Assembly: GCA_963169055.1 (NCBI GenBank)
Contig: CAUJFU010000101.1
Span: 1 to 54,222, forward strand
Reading direction: 5' to 3'
Length of the DNA: 54,222 nucleotides
Origin: Myxococcota bacterium
GTDB lineage: Bacteria; Myxococcota_C; UBA6777
Shown here piece after piece: positions 29,586 to 40,476 of the stretch (the first letter of the stretch is position 1; each line of letters begins with the position of its first letter). The position numbers and the translations under genes are program-made. The notes under the pieces were generated by a model. That model was not told the DNA's origin. It worked only from the letters and a program-made list of their open reading frames with translations, and ran no database searches.

Positions 29586-30824
29586 ATGCCCATCCAAGGC
29601 CCATCTTCTCGCCCGACACAACCCATCCATACCACCGCGCCCACCGCGCCCACCGCGCCTGCGACGCCCTCCGCACAACCTCAACCCTCTTCACCAAATC
29701 TGCACACCAACAGCTTTGAGGCCGGACGCAGCGAGGCTGTCGCCTTGCCGCCTGCCGTCCAAGAACGCACCAACGCTGCGCTCGCTCGCTTTGAATCCAC
29801 CTTGCGCCAAACGCTGCATCACGACGCAATGTCCCTTGCTGCCGGGCATACGCCCGTTCGCGCAGGAGATCCGCTCTCCGACGCCCAAACCAGCGCGCTC
29901 AAAGACGCTACCAAAGACCTGTTTTTGGCGATGCCGATCGGTGCGCTCTCTCCAAGCGCAAGCGCCGAACTCAAGGGCTTTTTGGGACGCCAAGGTCTTT
30001 CGACCGAAGGACTCGAAACCAAAACGCTCGGTGAACTCGGACAGATCGGCGGTGATCTTGCCAAAAAATGGGCCGACGATCTCAAGGACAACTCTCCCGG
30101 CGTTTATTATGGGGCGCTGGCTGCTGGGGCCGCAGCTATCGGAGCTTACGGTTATCTCGAAGGCTCTGATGCGCTCAAAAAGCTCGGTATCAAGCCCGAA
30201 TTCAAAAAAGACTTCTTTGACAAGAATCTCAGCATCAAAGCCGAAGGGATGTGGGGCAAGCGCTTTTCAGACCCGAATATCCGAGCCGATATCAATGGCC
30301 GCGTCCAGATCAATCCGTTGACGCTGCGGATCAGTTCAAGCATCGATGCACGCAAACTCGAAGACACCAAGCTCGGTCTTGGAGCGCGGCTTGGTGATGA
30401 TCAACGCTACCTCGATGTCCAAGCCAACGGCGATATCCGCAACGGTCTCCAAGACCTGACCGTCTCGGGACGTTGGAGCAATGATCGCTTAACCGCCCGA
30501 GGTACGGCAACTTTGGACGATCGATTTGCGCTGCGCGAGGGAGAAGTCGGTTTGACTACGCGCATCAACGACAGCTTGACCACCGATCTCGACGTCAAGT
30601 TTGGGCCCGATTGGAAACCTGCTTCGGCGGGTGGTTCCGTGTCTTATCAACGCGATAACTTCCGCCTCAATGCAGGGGTGCGCCACGAATTTGGCGAAGA
30701 TCGCACCTCTGCCCATGTCTCTGCGTCTTACACGCCCACTCGTGACTTGGAGCTTGGGCTTCAAGGCGGGTATGATTCTGATCGAGGCGGTCGCATCGGC
30801 GTTGGCCTGACGTGGCGTTTCTAA
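29586..30824 (+). CDS. Beta-barrel-like protein without a signal peptide
   Basis: A 412-residue protein with AAGGAG 7 nt before ATG 29586. Residues 1-50 are Pro/Thr/Ala-rich (TAPTAPTAPATPSAQPQPS) and not a signal peptide. Residues 55-170 look helical. A hydrophobic segment GVYYGALAAGAAAIGAYGYLEG follows at about 175-196. Residues about 215-412 alternate polar and nonpolar residues in about twelve strands with tight turns (RITSSIDARKLEDTK-like) and end in a terminal aromatic (LTWRF), as in outer-membrane barrels. Export without a Sec signal would be odd, so it may be secreted by another route or only resemble a barrel. No family recognised. Confidence 0.6.
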   Translation: MPIQGPSSRPTQPIHTTAPTAPTAPATPSAQPQPSSPNLHTNSFEAGRSEAVALPPAVQERTNAALARFESTLRQTLHHDAMSLAAGHTPVRAGDPLSDAQTSALKDATKDLFLAMPIGALSPSASAELKGFLGRQGLSTEGLETKTLGELGQIGGDLAKKWADDLKDNSPGVYYGALAAGAAAIGAYGYLEGSDALKKLGIKPEFKKDFFDKNLSIKAEGMWGKRFSDPNIRADINGRVQINPLTLRISSSIDARKLEDTKLGLGARLGDDQRYLDVQANGDIRNGLQDLTVSGRWSNDRLTARGTATLDDRFALREGEVGLTTRINDSLTTDLDVKFGPDWKPASAGGSVSYQRDNFRLNAGVRHEFGEDRTSAHVSASYTPTRDLELGLQGGYDSDRGGRIGVGLTWRF

Positions 30825-30830
30825 ACGCCA
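30813..30830 (+). other. Inverted repeat across the stop codon
   Basis: TGGCGTTT-CT-AAACGCCA is a perfect inverted repeat spanning the end of the barrel-like gene. There is no T-run, so termination is uncertain; a 3' stability element is possible. Confidence 0.35.
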
Positions 30831-30921
30831 GTACCTTCCGCACCTCGCCGCAACGTACCATCGTGTCGGCGTAGATGGTGTGCCGTTTCTTTGTGTCAGC
30901 CCTCCTTCCAAACCATTCTCT

Positions 30922-31192
30922 CCTTCCGCCCAATGCCCCGCCTTTTTCGATTTTTTGAGCATCATGGAGGCTTTTCGTATGAAGACGCAAGATATCTTGC
31001 AGTCGCTCAAGCAGCTTGGCGAATTGCGCGCACAAGGTGTGCTTTCCGAAGAAGAGTTTACACGCGAAAAAGCTGCACTGATGGGGATGTTGCAACAAGC
31101 ACGCAGCTTGGCAGGAGCCTATCCCGCAACCAAGGCCGCCGATACCTTCGCAACGGGGTTTGTTGGAACGCCTTCCGCCCAATGCCCCGCCT
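30922..31192 (+). repeat. 22-bp direct repeat pair flanking the kinase start
   Basis: A 22-bp sequence beginning CCTTCCGCCCAATGCC occurs at 30922-30943 and again at 31171-31192, in the same reading frame. The first copy is upstream of the chosen kinase start, the second within the linker. It suggests a past duplication across the start region. Confidence 0.7.
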
Positions 31193-33525
31193 CTTCCGAT
31201 ACCTCGATGGCCTCCGTTCAACAGTCATCCCCGAAGGCATCGCCTGTCTCTGACGCTTCGATGGCCCTTGTTGAACAGCCATCCTCCAAGGCATCGCTCA
31301 CCTCCGAGTCCTTGATTCCTCTCGTTGGACGGCCTGTTGTGCTGGCGGCGGATCTTTTCGCCACAGGGTATGCCGCCCCATCGAAGCCACAAGTCCTACA
31401 GACGCAAACCTCCGAAGATACGCAGCTTTCTTCCTCGGCGCAGGCAGCGCGTGCGCAAAGCTCCGAAGAAGCGTTGCTTTTTCCTTCCGATGCTTCGATG
31501 TCTTTGCGACAGGCTGCGAAGGCGGCGGATCTTTTTTCGACAGGAGGAGGGATGCCCGAAGATACGGGCGCAGAGAGGATGCGTGGACAAGAGGGGGCTG
31601 CGCCTGTCCAAGGACTGATCGGTGGGCGTTATCAACGAATTGCTACGCTTGGTCGCGGTGGGATGGGAGAGATCTGGCACGTTCGCGATCTCCAAAACGG
31701 CCAAGAATACGCGCTGAAGGCGCTTCATGACGGACTGCCGCAGATGCGCGAGATGTTTGTGCGGGAATTCCAAGCCCTACAACGTCTGCGCCATCCGCAT
31801 ATCGTGCGACTGGACGAGCTTGGGCGCGATCCTGCGCTTGGGTTCTTTTTTACGATGGAGCTGTTGCGCGGCGAAGATCTTCAAACGTTTCTAGATCGTG
31901 CGAAGACCGAACAACGGCATCCTTTGATCGCGCCATCTGTGCTGATCGAATGGGTGGAGCAGATCGCACAAGCCCTTGATTCAGCCCATGCACAGGGGAT
32001 CTTGCACCTCGATCTCAAACCCGCCAACATCTTTCTTTGCCAAGAAGGGGTGCGACTGATCGACTTTGGGATCGCACAGATGCGGGCCTTGGCATCGGGT
32101 CGTCCGACAATGGGAACGGTGTACTATATGGCTCCCGAACAATTGAGCGGGGATGCCGCTCTTTCCGCTGCTGCGGATGTGTATGCGCTGGGGGTTGTGG
32201 TCTACCAGATGTTGACAGGGAAGATCTTTCAAGGCGGGATGCCCGGGCCTTCGCAGATCGATCGGTCTCTTCCGCGTGCTTTGGACGCTGTACACGAAAA
32301 AGCCACTTGTTGGCCGCCCACCGAACGCTTTCATAAACCCTCTGCTTTGGCCGAAGCCTTGCGACGTGCGTTACAAAGCGCGCCGATCACGCCCCCCAAA
32401 GAGCTTCCTCAACCCGCACCCAGCAAAGAGCCTTCTCCACGCCAAGAAGCTCTGCGTCCTGTTGCCCCCGAACCATCGCCTGTTTCGCAAGTCGTACAAC
32501 TTCCGCACGCTGCAAAAGACAAACTGGCGACGTGGCCCGCAACACATTGGACCGAGATCCGCAAAGGCATGGATCGCAAACGCCCTCGTTGGTTGCAGAC
32601 GCCTTTCTTGCGCAAACCTCCCCAACTTGCCCTTGCATCGGCGCTTTCAGATGCAGAACGCTCGACTCTCCCGATCGCTCCGTTAGAAGGGTCTGTTGTG
32701 CTGTTGGATCGCTCAGGAAAACCATTGATGGAGCTTTGTGCGATCCCCAGCGGCACGTACATCGTTGGAGCCGAAAAACGCGACAAACAAGCGCGGCGCT
32801 CGGAAAAGCCTTATCAAAAAGTCGAACTGATGGGCTTTTGGATGGCGCGCACGCTGATCACCTGTGGCCTCTGGCGGCGCTTTCTCGAAGAAAGCGGCTA
32901 CGAACCCGAGCGCGGTGATCGCCACCTCGAATATCTGTACGGCTGGACGGGGCAGAACCCGCCCACCCAAAGGCCGGGACATCCGCCCGACCACCCGACT
33001 TCTACAGCATCCGATCTGTTGAACATCCCTGTGACACATCTTTCAGCGCTCCATGCGTGGGCCTTTTGTGACTTTTACGGACTGGCGCTGCCCTCCGAGG
33101 CACAATGGGAAGCCGCTGCACGAGGACCACAAGCCCCGTTGTATCCGTGGGGAAATACCCCGCCACCCTCACGCGAACAAGGCCCCTCCAACCAAGCCAA
33201 TCTCGGGCGACCTACCCATCGGCCTTCTTTTGTGTGGGCCTGTCCACAGGGCGCTTCTCCCTTTGGTTTGCTCGATATGGTCGGCAACGTGCGGCAGTGG
33301 GTGGCCGATGCGTTCGACGCAACGTGGCTTCAAAAACTCCATGACCGCGATCCTGTGATCCCAAGCCTCGATCGCGCTCACTTCATTTCCACCCGTGGCT
33401 CCGAATCTTCCACCGCTCCTGATCTTGCTCAAACCTACCGACGCAGCCACGAACCCCCCGATGTCTGCCTTGCCACCGTCGGTTTCCGCCCCAGCCTCGA
33501 TATCGATCCGTTTGGGTTGCTGTGA
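30979..33525 (+). CDS. SHOCT - Ser/Thr kinase - FGE-fold fusion protein
   Basis: An 848-residue protein from ATG 30979 (GGAGG at 30966-30970). Residues 3-35 match a SHOCT motif (ILQSLKQLGELRAQGVLSEEEFTREKAAL). The linker to about 210 has three AAD-[TL]-F-[AS]-TG motifs and a duplicated SMA[SL]V-Q/E-Q unit. The kinase domain (about 213-470) has GRGGMGEIW, catalytic Lys K247, HLDLKPAN with D345 and L344 in place of Arg (a non-RD kinase), and D362 of DFG. The C-terminal FGE/SUMF1-fold domain has LPSEAQWEAAARG, YPWGN and LLDMVGNVRQWVAD. The two catalytic Cys of true formylglycine enzymes are not apparent. Signalling role inferred. Confidence 0.85.
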   Translation: MKTQDILQSLKQLGELRAQGVLSEEEFTREKAALMGMLQQARSLAGAYPATKAADTFATGFVGTPSAQCPASSDTSMASVQQSSPKASPVSDASMALVEQPSSKASLTSESLIPLVGRPVVLAADLFATGYAAPSKPQVLQTQTSEDTQLSSSAQAARAQSSEEALLFPSDASMSLRQAAKAADLFSTGGGMPEDTGAERMRGQEGAAPVQGLIGGRYQRIATLGRGGMGEIWHVRDLQNGQEYALKALHDGLPQMREMFVREFQALQRLRHPHIVRLDELGRDPALGFFFTMELLRGEDLQTFLDRAKTEQRHPLIAPSVLIEWVEQIAQALDSAHAQGILHLDLKPANIFLCQEGVRLIDFGIAQMRALASGRPTMGTVYYMAPEQLSGDAALSAAADVYALGVVVYQMLTGKIFQGGMPGPSQIDRSLPRALDAVHEKATCWPPTERFHKPSALAEALRRALQSAPITPPKELPQPAPSKEPSPRQEALRPVAPEPSPVSQVVQLPHAAKDKLATWPATHWTEIRKGMDRKRPRWLQTPFLRKPPQLALASALSDAERSTLPIAPLEGSVVLLDRSGKPLMELCAIPSGTYIVGAEKRDKQARRSEKPYQKVELMGFWMARTLITCGLWRRFLEESGYEPERGDRHLEYLYGWTGQNPPTQRPGHPPDHPTSTASDLLNIPVTHLSALHAWAFCDFYGLALPSEAQWEAAARGPQAPLYPWGNTPPPSREQGPSNQANLGRPTHRPSFVWACPQGASPFGLLDMVGNVRQWVADAFDATWLQKLHDRDPVIPSLDRAHFISTRGSESSTAPDLAQTYRRSHEPPDVCLATVGFRPSLDIDPFGLL

Positions 33526-33664
33526 CACTTCTTTTTGTTGATCGGCTCGTGTGGCTGTGCCGTTTCGTTTTTTGGGGCGCGGGATCTTGATCTTTTTTTG
33601 AACTTGTGCTGTCGTTTCTGCGTTTGTGTCCATCAACTTCGCTTGGGTGCGTGTATCCCCATCC

Positions 33665-33754
33665 GTAGAGTGTACAAATAGCCAAATTGGTTAGGCATCA
33701 GTCGGTTAAACTGAAGAATGCAGGTTCGATCCCTGCTTTGTAAATCCACTCTAC
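33665..33754 (+). ncRNA. tRNA-like RNA 1 with extra outer helix
   Basis: A cloverleaf: TACAAA (33673-33678)/TTTGTA (33737-33742), D-arm GCC/GGC, anticodon-like stem TCAGT/ACTGA with loop CGGTTAA (GTT at 33705-33707, Asn), and T-arm GCAGG/CCTGC with loop TTCGATC. Position 33 is G, not the near-universal U. A standard 7-bp acceptor would have a G-A mismatch at 1:72. Instead the helix continues: GTAGAGTG (33665-33672) pairs perfectly with CACTCTAC (33747-33754), leaving a 4-nt bulge AATC on the 3' side. This suggests a tRNA mimic, though a divergent tRNA-Asn is possible. Confidence 0.65.
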
Positions 33755-33809
33755 AAACTTGTACATGCACCCTTCTTTTTTTCGTGTTGTGGCGTGTGTT
33801 CTCATCCGT

Positions 33810-33897
33810 CAGCGTGTACAAATAGCTCACTTGGTAGAGCAACAGACTGATTCTCTGTAGGCAGCAGGTTCGATCCCTGTTTTGTAAACGCACGCTG
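33810..33897 (+). ncRNA. tRNA-like RNA 2 with extra outer helix
   Basis: A paralogue of the preceding RNA. Inner helix TACAAA (33817-33822)/TTTGTA (33881-33886), D-arm GCTC/GAGC, anticodon-like stem ACAGA/TCTGT with loop CTGATTC (GAT at 33849-33851, Ile), and T-arm GCAGG/CCTGT. Position 37 is U, where tRNAs carry a purine. CAGCGTG (33810-33816) pairs perfectly with CACGCTG (33891-33897), with a 4-nt 3' bulge AACG. The outer helix differs in sequence from copy 1 but pairs equally well, which is compensatory change. Shared flank CATCCGT marks a tandem duplication. A strong terminator follows. Confidence 0.65.
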
Positions 33898-33926
33898 CGA
33901 ACTCGCACGCGCCCTCTTTTGAGCAG

Positions 33927-33963
33927 CCCCTTCTATTCGATGGAATAGAAGGGGTTTTTTTTT
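33927..33963 (+). terminator. Strong intrinsic terminator after the tRNA-like pair
   Basis: CCCCTTCTATTC (33927-33938) pairs perfectly with GAATAGAAGGGG (33943-33954) around loop GATG, followed by nine T. It ends the transcript of the two tRNA-like RNAs, so they are probably a separate transcription unit from the gene at 34123. Confidence 0.95.
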
Positions 33964-34122
33964 GCTGTTGGCATCTTTGCGTTGTATCTGCTACAAAGGC
34001 GCGACACAAAAGTACAAAGCCTTTCTCGCGCAAGCATCTTTTGTGGATGAATTCGGATAGATGGGCATCGCAGCGTTGCGGTGATACGGCGGGAACGGTC
34101 GAAACAAAGGAGAGGTGGAAGC

Positions 34123-35865
34123 ATGAGAGTGCGTGCAAAAAAAAGCGCGATGCTGTCGGTGGTATGGCGATCTTGTGGATGGCTGTGGGCGGTGTGGATG
34201 TTGTGTTGTGGGCCGTTGGCCTCGCTCGGCTGGGCGCAAGACGGCGGAGATGATGGAAACAAGGACACCAAGAAAGAAGATGAAAAAAAGGAAGAAAAAA
34301 AGACAGAACCTGAGCGAAAGTATGTTGGTGCAAGCTACAAAAAGCCGCTGATTACCTTTTTAGGTTCGAGCGGGATCTATGACAGCGGGCGCGAACGTGG
34401 CCTGCGGATCGAAGAGTTGGTGCGCAAGGTTGTGGAAGGAAAGCGATTCGTGGGGATCAAGATCCCGATCAGCCAAGACAACCAAGAGCAATTTGTGCAA
34501 AAGATGGTGCGTGTGGTTTCGCAGCGCGCCAAGGGCCTTGCGCAGATGCAGGCAGAGTGGGACTCGTCGTTTCGAGGATTCAACATTACCAGCAGCTTGC
34601 TTAACGCGATCCAAAACCTGTCCTTTTTCTACCGCCTCGATTTCGTTCAATTCCAGCCTAACTCCAAAGATCCCCAACAGTTCGACTTCCAAGTCAGTAT
34701 GATCGTGCATCGGCTGGAGGTCTTCGATTGTCGCTCCTCCAACCAACAGCGCGGACCGGACTACAAAGCCGCCTGCGAAGGCAAACAAGAAAGCGATTAT
34801 GCGGGAGTCGCCAAACCCTACAAAACGTTTAAGGCCAAGTCGTCGGCAGGAGAGCAAGTCTTTCGTGCGGGGGCGCGCATGGTGTCGCAGCTTGCGACAC
34901 GCGGCTTGATGAAAGACGACGCGATGTCTATGGCCGAAGGCCAGAATCTACGGCCTTTTGAGCGCGCTGCGCTGCGGATCGGCTCGCTGTTGCAAGGCGA
35001 TATGTCGCTGGATGAACACTTTGGCTTGTACAACCCCGTCGAGTTTGCTTCGTGGTCGCGGATCAAGTTTAGCCTCGGAAAAGCCGAAGGATTGAAGCTC
35101 AATCGCGGCTTTGATGTGTACGTGCGCACAACCTCGGGAAAGCTCCAGTATCGGGGGCATGTGCGTGTGCGTTCGATCGGCGACAACCGCATGAAGATGG
35201 AAGGCAACGAACGTGTGCGTGTCAGTCCGAATGCACCGCTGTTTAGCGAAGCAGATCAGTTGATTGCGCAAGGGCAGGGCGGGATTATGAAAGGGATGTT
35301 GTTGTACGAGCATCCTTATCGCCCGTGGACGGCCTACTTTGGGTTGGGCCTGTTTGGGGCCGGTTCTTCGGGCGTTCCTTATAAGGACGGCGTCGGGGGG
35401 GCGGTTCCGTTTCCTGTGGTGCAGGGTAGCTTGATGGCTCCCGGGCTTCAGCTTGGCGGATCGTATGATATCTCCGATCAGATCGGGTGGGATGAGGTGT
35501 ATGTCTCGTTGGTGATCGATGCGGGCTTTTCGATGGCGGGGAATCCTGAAAAGCCCCAACAGGTGATTATTCCTGTGTTTATTCATGCGGGGCTGATGAA
35601 GCGCTTTTATTTCCGACAATTGGCCTTTGTGATGGCGGCTCGCCTTGGTTTGGGGATGTATTTGGGCGGTGATTTTTTGGCGACCTTGGGCGGTGAGGTG
35701 ATGATCGGCTTGGAATATCTGATCTCACCGCAGCTTTCGATCTTTTTGCATCTGGGGGGCCGCGCCCACTGGGTCGGATGGGATCGTCTGATCGGGGGAG
35801 ACATCGCAGGACAAGGGGCCTTTTTTGCTCCGAATGCTTTGCTTGGAGCGCATTATTCGTTCTAA
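34123..35865 (+). CDS. Exported outer-membrane-like protein
   Basis: A 580-residue protein. I chose ATG 34123 (AGGAGAGG at 34108-34115) over an in-frame start at 34081. A long signal peptide (about 1-38) has a Trp-rich core and cleavage near LGWAQ-DGG, followed by a highly charged segment (KKEDEKKEEKKTEPERK). The middle part (about 60-390) is mixed, with a Cys pair (FDCRSS...KAACEGK). The last 200 residues alternate in beta-barrel fashion (WTAYFGLGLFGAG, VYVSLVIDAGFSMAG, FVMAARLGLGMYLGG) and end in HYSF with a terminal Phe. Probably an outer-membrane protein. Family unknown. Confidence 0.65.
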   Translation: MRVRAKKSAMLSVVWRSCGWLWAVWMLCCGPLASLGWAQDGGDDGNKDTKKEDEKKEEKKTEPERKYVGASYKKPLITFLGSSGIYDSGRERGLRIEELVRKVVEGKRFVGIKIPISQDNQEQFVQKMVRVVSQRAKGLAQMQAEWDSSFRGFNITSSLLNAIQNLSFFYRLDFVQFQPNSKDPQQFDFQVSMIVHRLEVFDCRSSNQQRGPDYKAACEGKQESDYAGVAKPYKTFKAKSSAGEQVFRAGARMVSQLATRGLMKDDAMSMAEGQNLRPFERAALRIGSLLQGDMSLDEHFGLYNPVEFASWSRIKFSLGKAEGLKLNRGFDVYVRTTSGKLQYRGHVRVRSIGDNRMKMEGNERVRVSPNAPLFSEADQLIAQGQGGIMKGMLLYEHPYRPWTAYFGLGLFGAGSSGVPYKDGVGGAVPFPVVQGSLMAPGLQLGGSYDISDQIGWDEVYVSLVIDAGFSMAGNPEKPQQVIIPVFIHAGLMKRFYFRQLAFVMAARLGLGMYLGGDFLATLGGEVMIGLEYLISPQLSIFLHLGGRAHWVGWDRLIGGDIAGQGAFFAPNALLGAHYSF

Positions 35866-35902
35866 CTTTGTCCTCGGATCGGACGGATGCAGCTTGATGG
35901 TT

Positions 35903-36029
35903 TGTGTGGGACTCTGCCCCACGCCCCGCAAGGGACCTGTGGCCCCTTGACCCCGGTGTAGGCGAAGAGATCACCGTGTTTTACACAGACGGCTCTGTCG
36001 CTTGAAGTGTTGCGAACACGGCTTTTTTG
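35903..36029 (+). repeat. Dispersed palindromic repeat family, copy C
   Basis: Head GTGGGACTCTGCCCCACGCC, then AAGGGACC-TGT-GGCCCCTT, GGTGTAGGCGAAGAG, a GTGTTTTACAC palindrome, ACGGCTCTGTCGCTTGAAG, GCGAACACGG and a T-run. It ends 3 nt before the sirtuin ribosome binding site (36032-36037), so it forms most of that gene's leader. Confidence 0.85.
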
Positions 36030-36043
36030 TCAGGGAGCTAGAG

Positions 36044-36790
36044 ATGCAGCCGATGGATTTTTCAGCGTATCGTCGGATCGTGATCTTGACAGGGGCGGGT
36101 GTTTCGGTTGCTTCGGGGCTTCGGCCTTATCGAGGAGCGGGTGGTGTGTGGGGAGAGATCGATCCACAAAAGGTCGCTACACGGGCGATCTTGGAACAAG
36201 ACCCTCAAAAAGTTTGGGAGCTTTGCAACGAGCAGCGCCGCCAAGTCCTGCAAAGTTCGCCCAACCCTGCGCATCTTGCGCTTGCTTCGCTCGAAGCGTC
36301 GTTGCATCCGACACAACAGTTTTTGTTGGTGACGCAAAATGTGGATGGCCTACATCATCGGGCCGGTTCGCAGCGTGTGGTCGCGCTGCATGGCGATATC
36401 TGCCGCACACGTTGTACTTCGACAAATTGCTCGTTGGCTGCGTTTGTGGATACCGCTGCATACACCGATCTCCCAAGGTGTTCGCAATGTGGGTCGCCGT
36501 TGCGCCCCGATATCGTTTTGTTTGATGAGCCGTTGCCTGTGGATGCGGAGTGGGCCGTCAAACGGGCATTACGGGATTGCGATCTGTTCTTGGCGGTGGG
36601 GACTTCGGGGACGGTTGCACCTGCATCCAACTTTGTTCGTAGTGCCGATTATGTGGGCGCTCGGACGATCTTTGTGAACTTGGAGCCGATGGAACCGCCC
36701 AATCCTTATTTTCACGAAACGATCTTGGGGCGGGCCGAAGAGATCTTGCCCATCCTTTGTGGTGTTTCGCTATCGTCCGATCCGAGGTGA
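36044..36790 (+). CDS. Sir2-family NAD-dependent deacylase
   Basis: A sirtuin of 248 residues from ATG 36044 (AGGGAG at 36032-36037); an upstream in-frame start at 36002 lies in the repeat. The NAD motif GAGVSVASGLRPYRG is at 17-31. TQNVDGLH and VVALHGDICRTRC (catalytic His) follow. The zinc site is formed by the C-x3-C and later CSQCG pairs, and VGTSGTVAPAS binds NAD ribose. It would remove acyl groups from lysines, making O-acyl-ADP-ribose and nicotinamide. The following metallophosphoesterase starts 127 nt downstream. Confidence 0.9.
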   Translation: MQPMDFSAYRRIVILTGAGVSVASGLRPYRGAGGVWGEIDPQKVATRAILEQDPQKVWELCNEQRRQVLQSSPNPAHLALASLEASLHPTQQFLLVTQNVDGLHHRAGSQRVVALHGDICRTRCTSTNCSLAAFVDTAAYTDLPRCSQCGSPLRPDIVLFDEPLPVDAEWAVKRALRDCDLFLAVGTSGTVAPASNFVRSADYVGARTIFVNLEPMEPPNPYFHETILGRAEEILPILCGVSLSSDPR

Positions 36791-36917
36791 ACTTTGGTGG
36801 GCTTCTCTGCGTAGCGGGTTGCGAACTGCACCCGCCACCCGAAGGCTTGCAAAAAGTTGCAGCCTTGTTCCTTCGAGTTGGCAGCGAACGATGCCTGCTA
36901 CCCGAAAGGATAAGACG

Positions 36918-37719
36918 ATGCGCATCCTCCACATTTCCTCTGAACCGATCGACGCGATCCCTTACCAGCTTGTCGCTTCCCAAGAGATGCGTGCAAAAGG
37001 CGCTGCTTCGGTGTTGTCTGCACAATTTCCGATCTTTGAAGGGCGTGTCGATGCTTTGCCCGAAGAACTCGATGCTTTGGTGGTCGCCTCCGATCTCCAA
37101 GGCCAGATCGATGGCGCATTGATGGGGCTTTCGGTTCCCGCTTGGTTGGAATTGTTTTTGGGGTTGTATCTTGAGACGTGTTTGGCGGCGCGTGTGGGTG
37201 TAATCTTGGGCGGTGATCTCTTTTCTTTGCCTACAAAACGCGGTGGCTTGGGCGATGTACGCGAGGTTTGGTCGGCCTTCCAACGCCGTTTTCGATGGGT
37301 GGCCGGCGTGTTGGGAAACCACGATCAGATCGGTTCTCGCCGCACAGAGATGCAAGCATTTCAGCACAAGCGCGGGATCTTCCTTTTCGACGGCCATTCT
37401 TCCAAAGTGGATGGCTTGCATCTTGCGGGCATCTCGGGTGTAATCGGGCGTCCAGAGAAGCCCAATTGCCGCGAAGCCACCGATTATCTGGCTTGCTTGA
37501 CGCGACTTTTGTCGCAACGCCCCGATATCTTGATCTTGCACGAACCTCCAGACTTTCCGTCCGAATGCTTCCCGGGGCGTGTTGCTGTGCGCGAGGCTCT
37601 GGAATGTGGGGCCGCCACGTTGGTGTGCTGTGGACATCGCCATTGGCCCGAACCTTTGCGCGAGCTGACCAACGGCACACAAGTACTCAACTGCGAAGGT
37701 CGCATCGTGATCTTGCGCT

Positions 37720-37727
<8 letters not shown>
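36918..37727 (+). CDS. Metallophosphoesterase
   Basis: A 269-residue calcineurin-like phosphoesterase from ATG 36918 with AAAGGA at 36905-36910. In-frame codons upstream to 36759 have no family match. Metal-site motifs run in order: VVASDLQGQ, ILGGDLFS, VLGNHDQ, LILHEPPD and VCCGHRH. The first motif has SDLQG in place of the usual D-x-H. It is likely a cytosolic phosphodiesterase; the substrate is unknown. The stop lies inside a 25-bp tandem duplication. The next gene, TROVE-vWA, starts 60 nt later, so the two may be cotranscribed. Confidence 0.8.
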
Positions 37728-40414
<2,687 letters not shown>

Positions 40415-40476
40415 TGCGCGGGCCGTTGTATTTGTTGCGGTTCCTTGGTGGGTCAAAGGAGCCGTAGGAGGTGGAT

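Noticed and set aside
32700-33525. Functional formylglycine-generating enzyme
   Set aside because: The FGE-fold domain lacks the paired catalytic Cys, and no sulfatase gene is nearby.
33665-33897. Ordinary tRNA-Asn and tRNA-Ile genes
   Set aside because: G33 in one, U37 in the other, a 1:72 mismatch in both and the conserved outer helix argue against normal tRNAs, though divergent tRNAs cannot be ruled out by eye.
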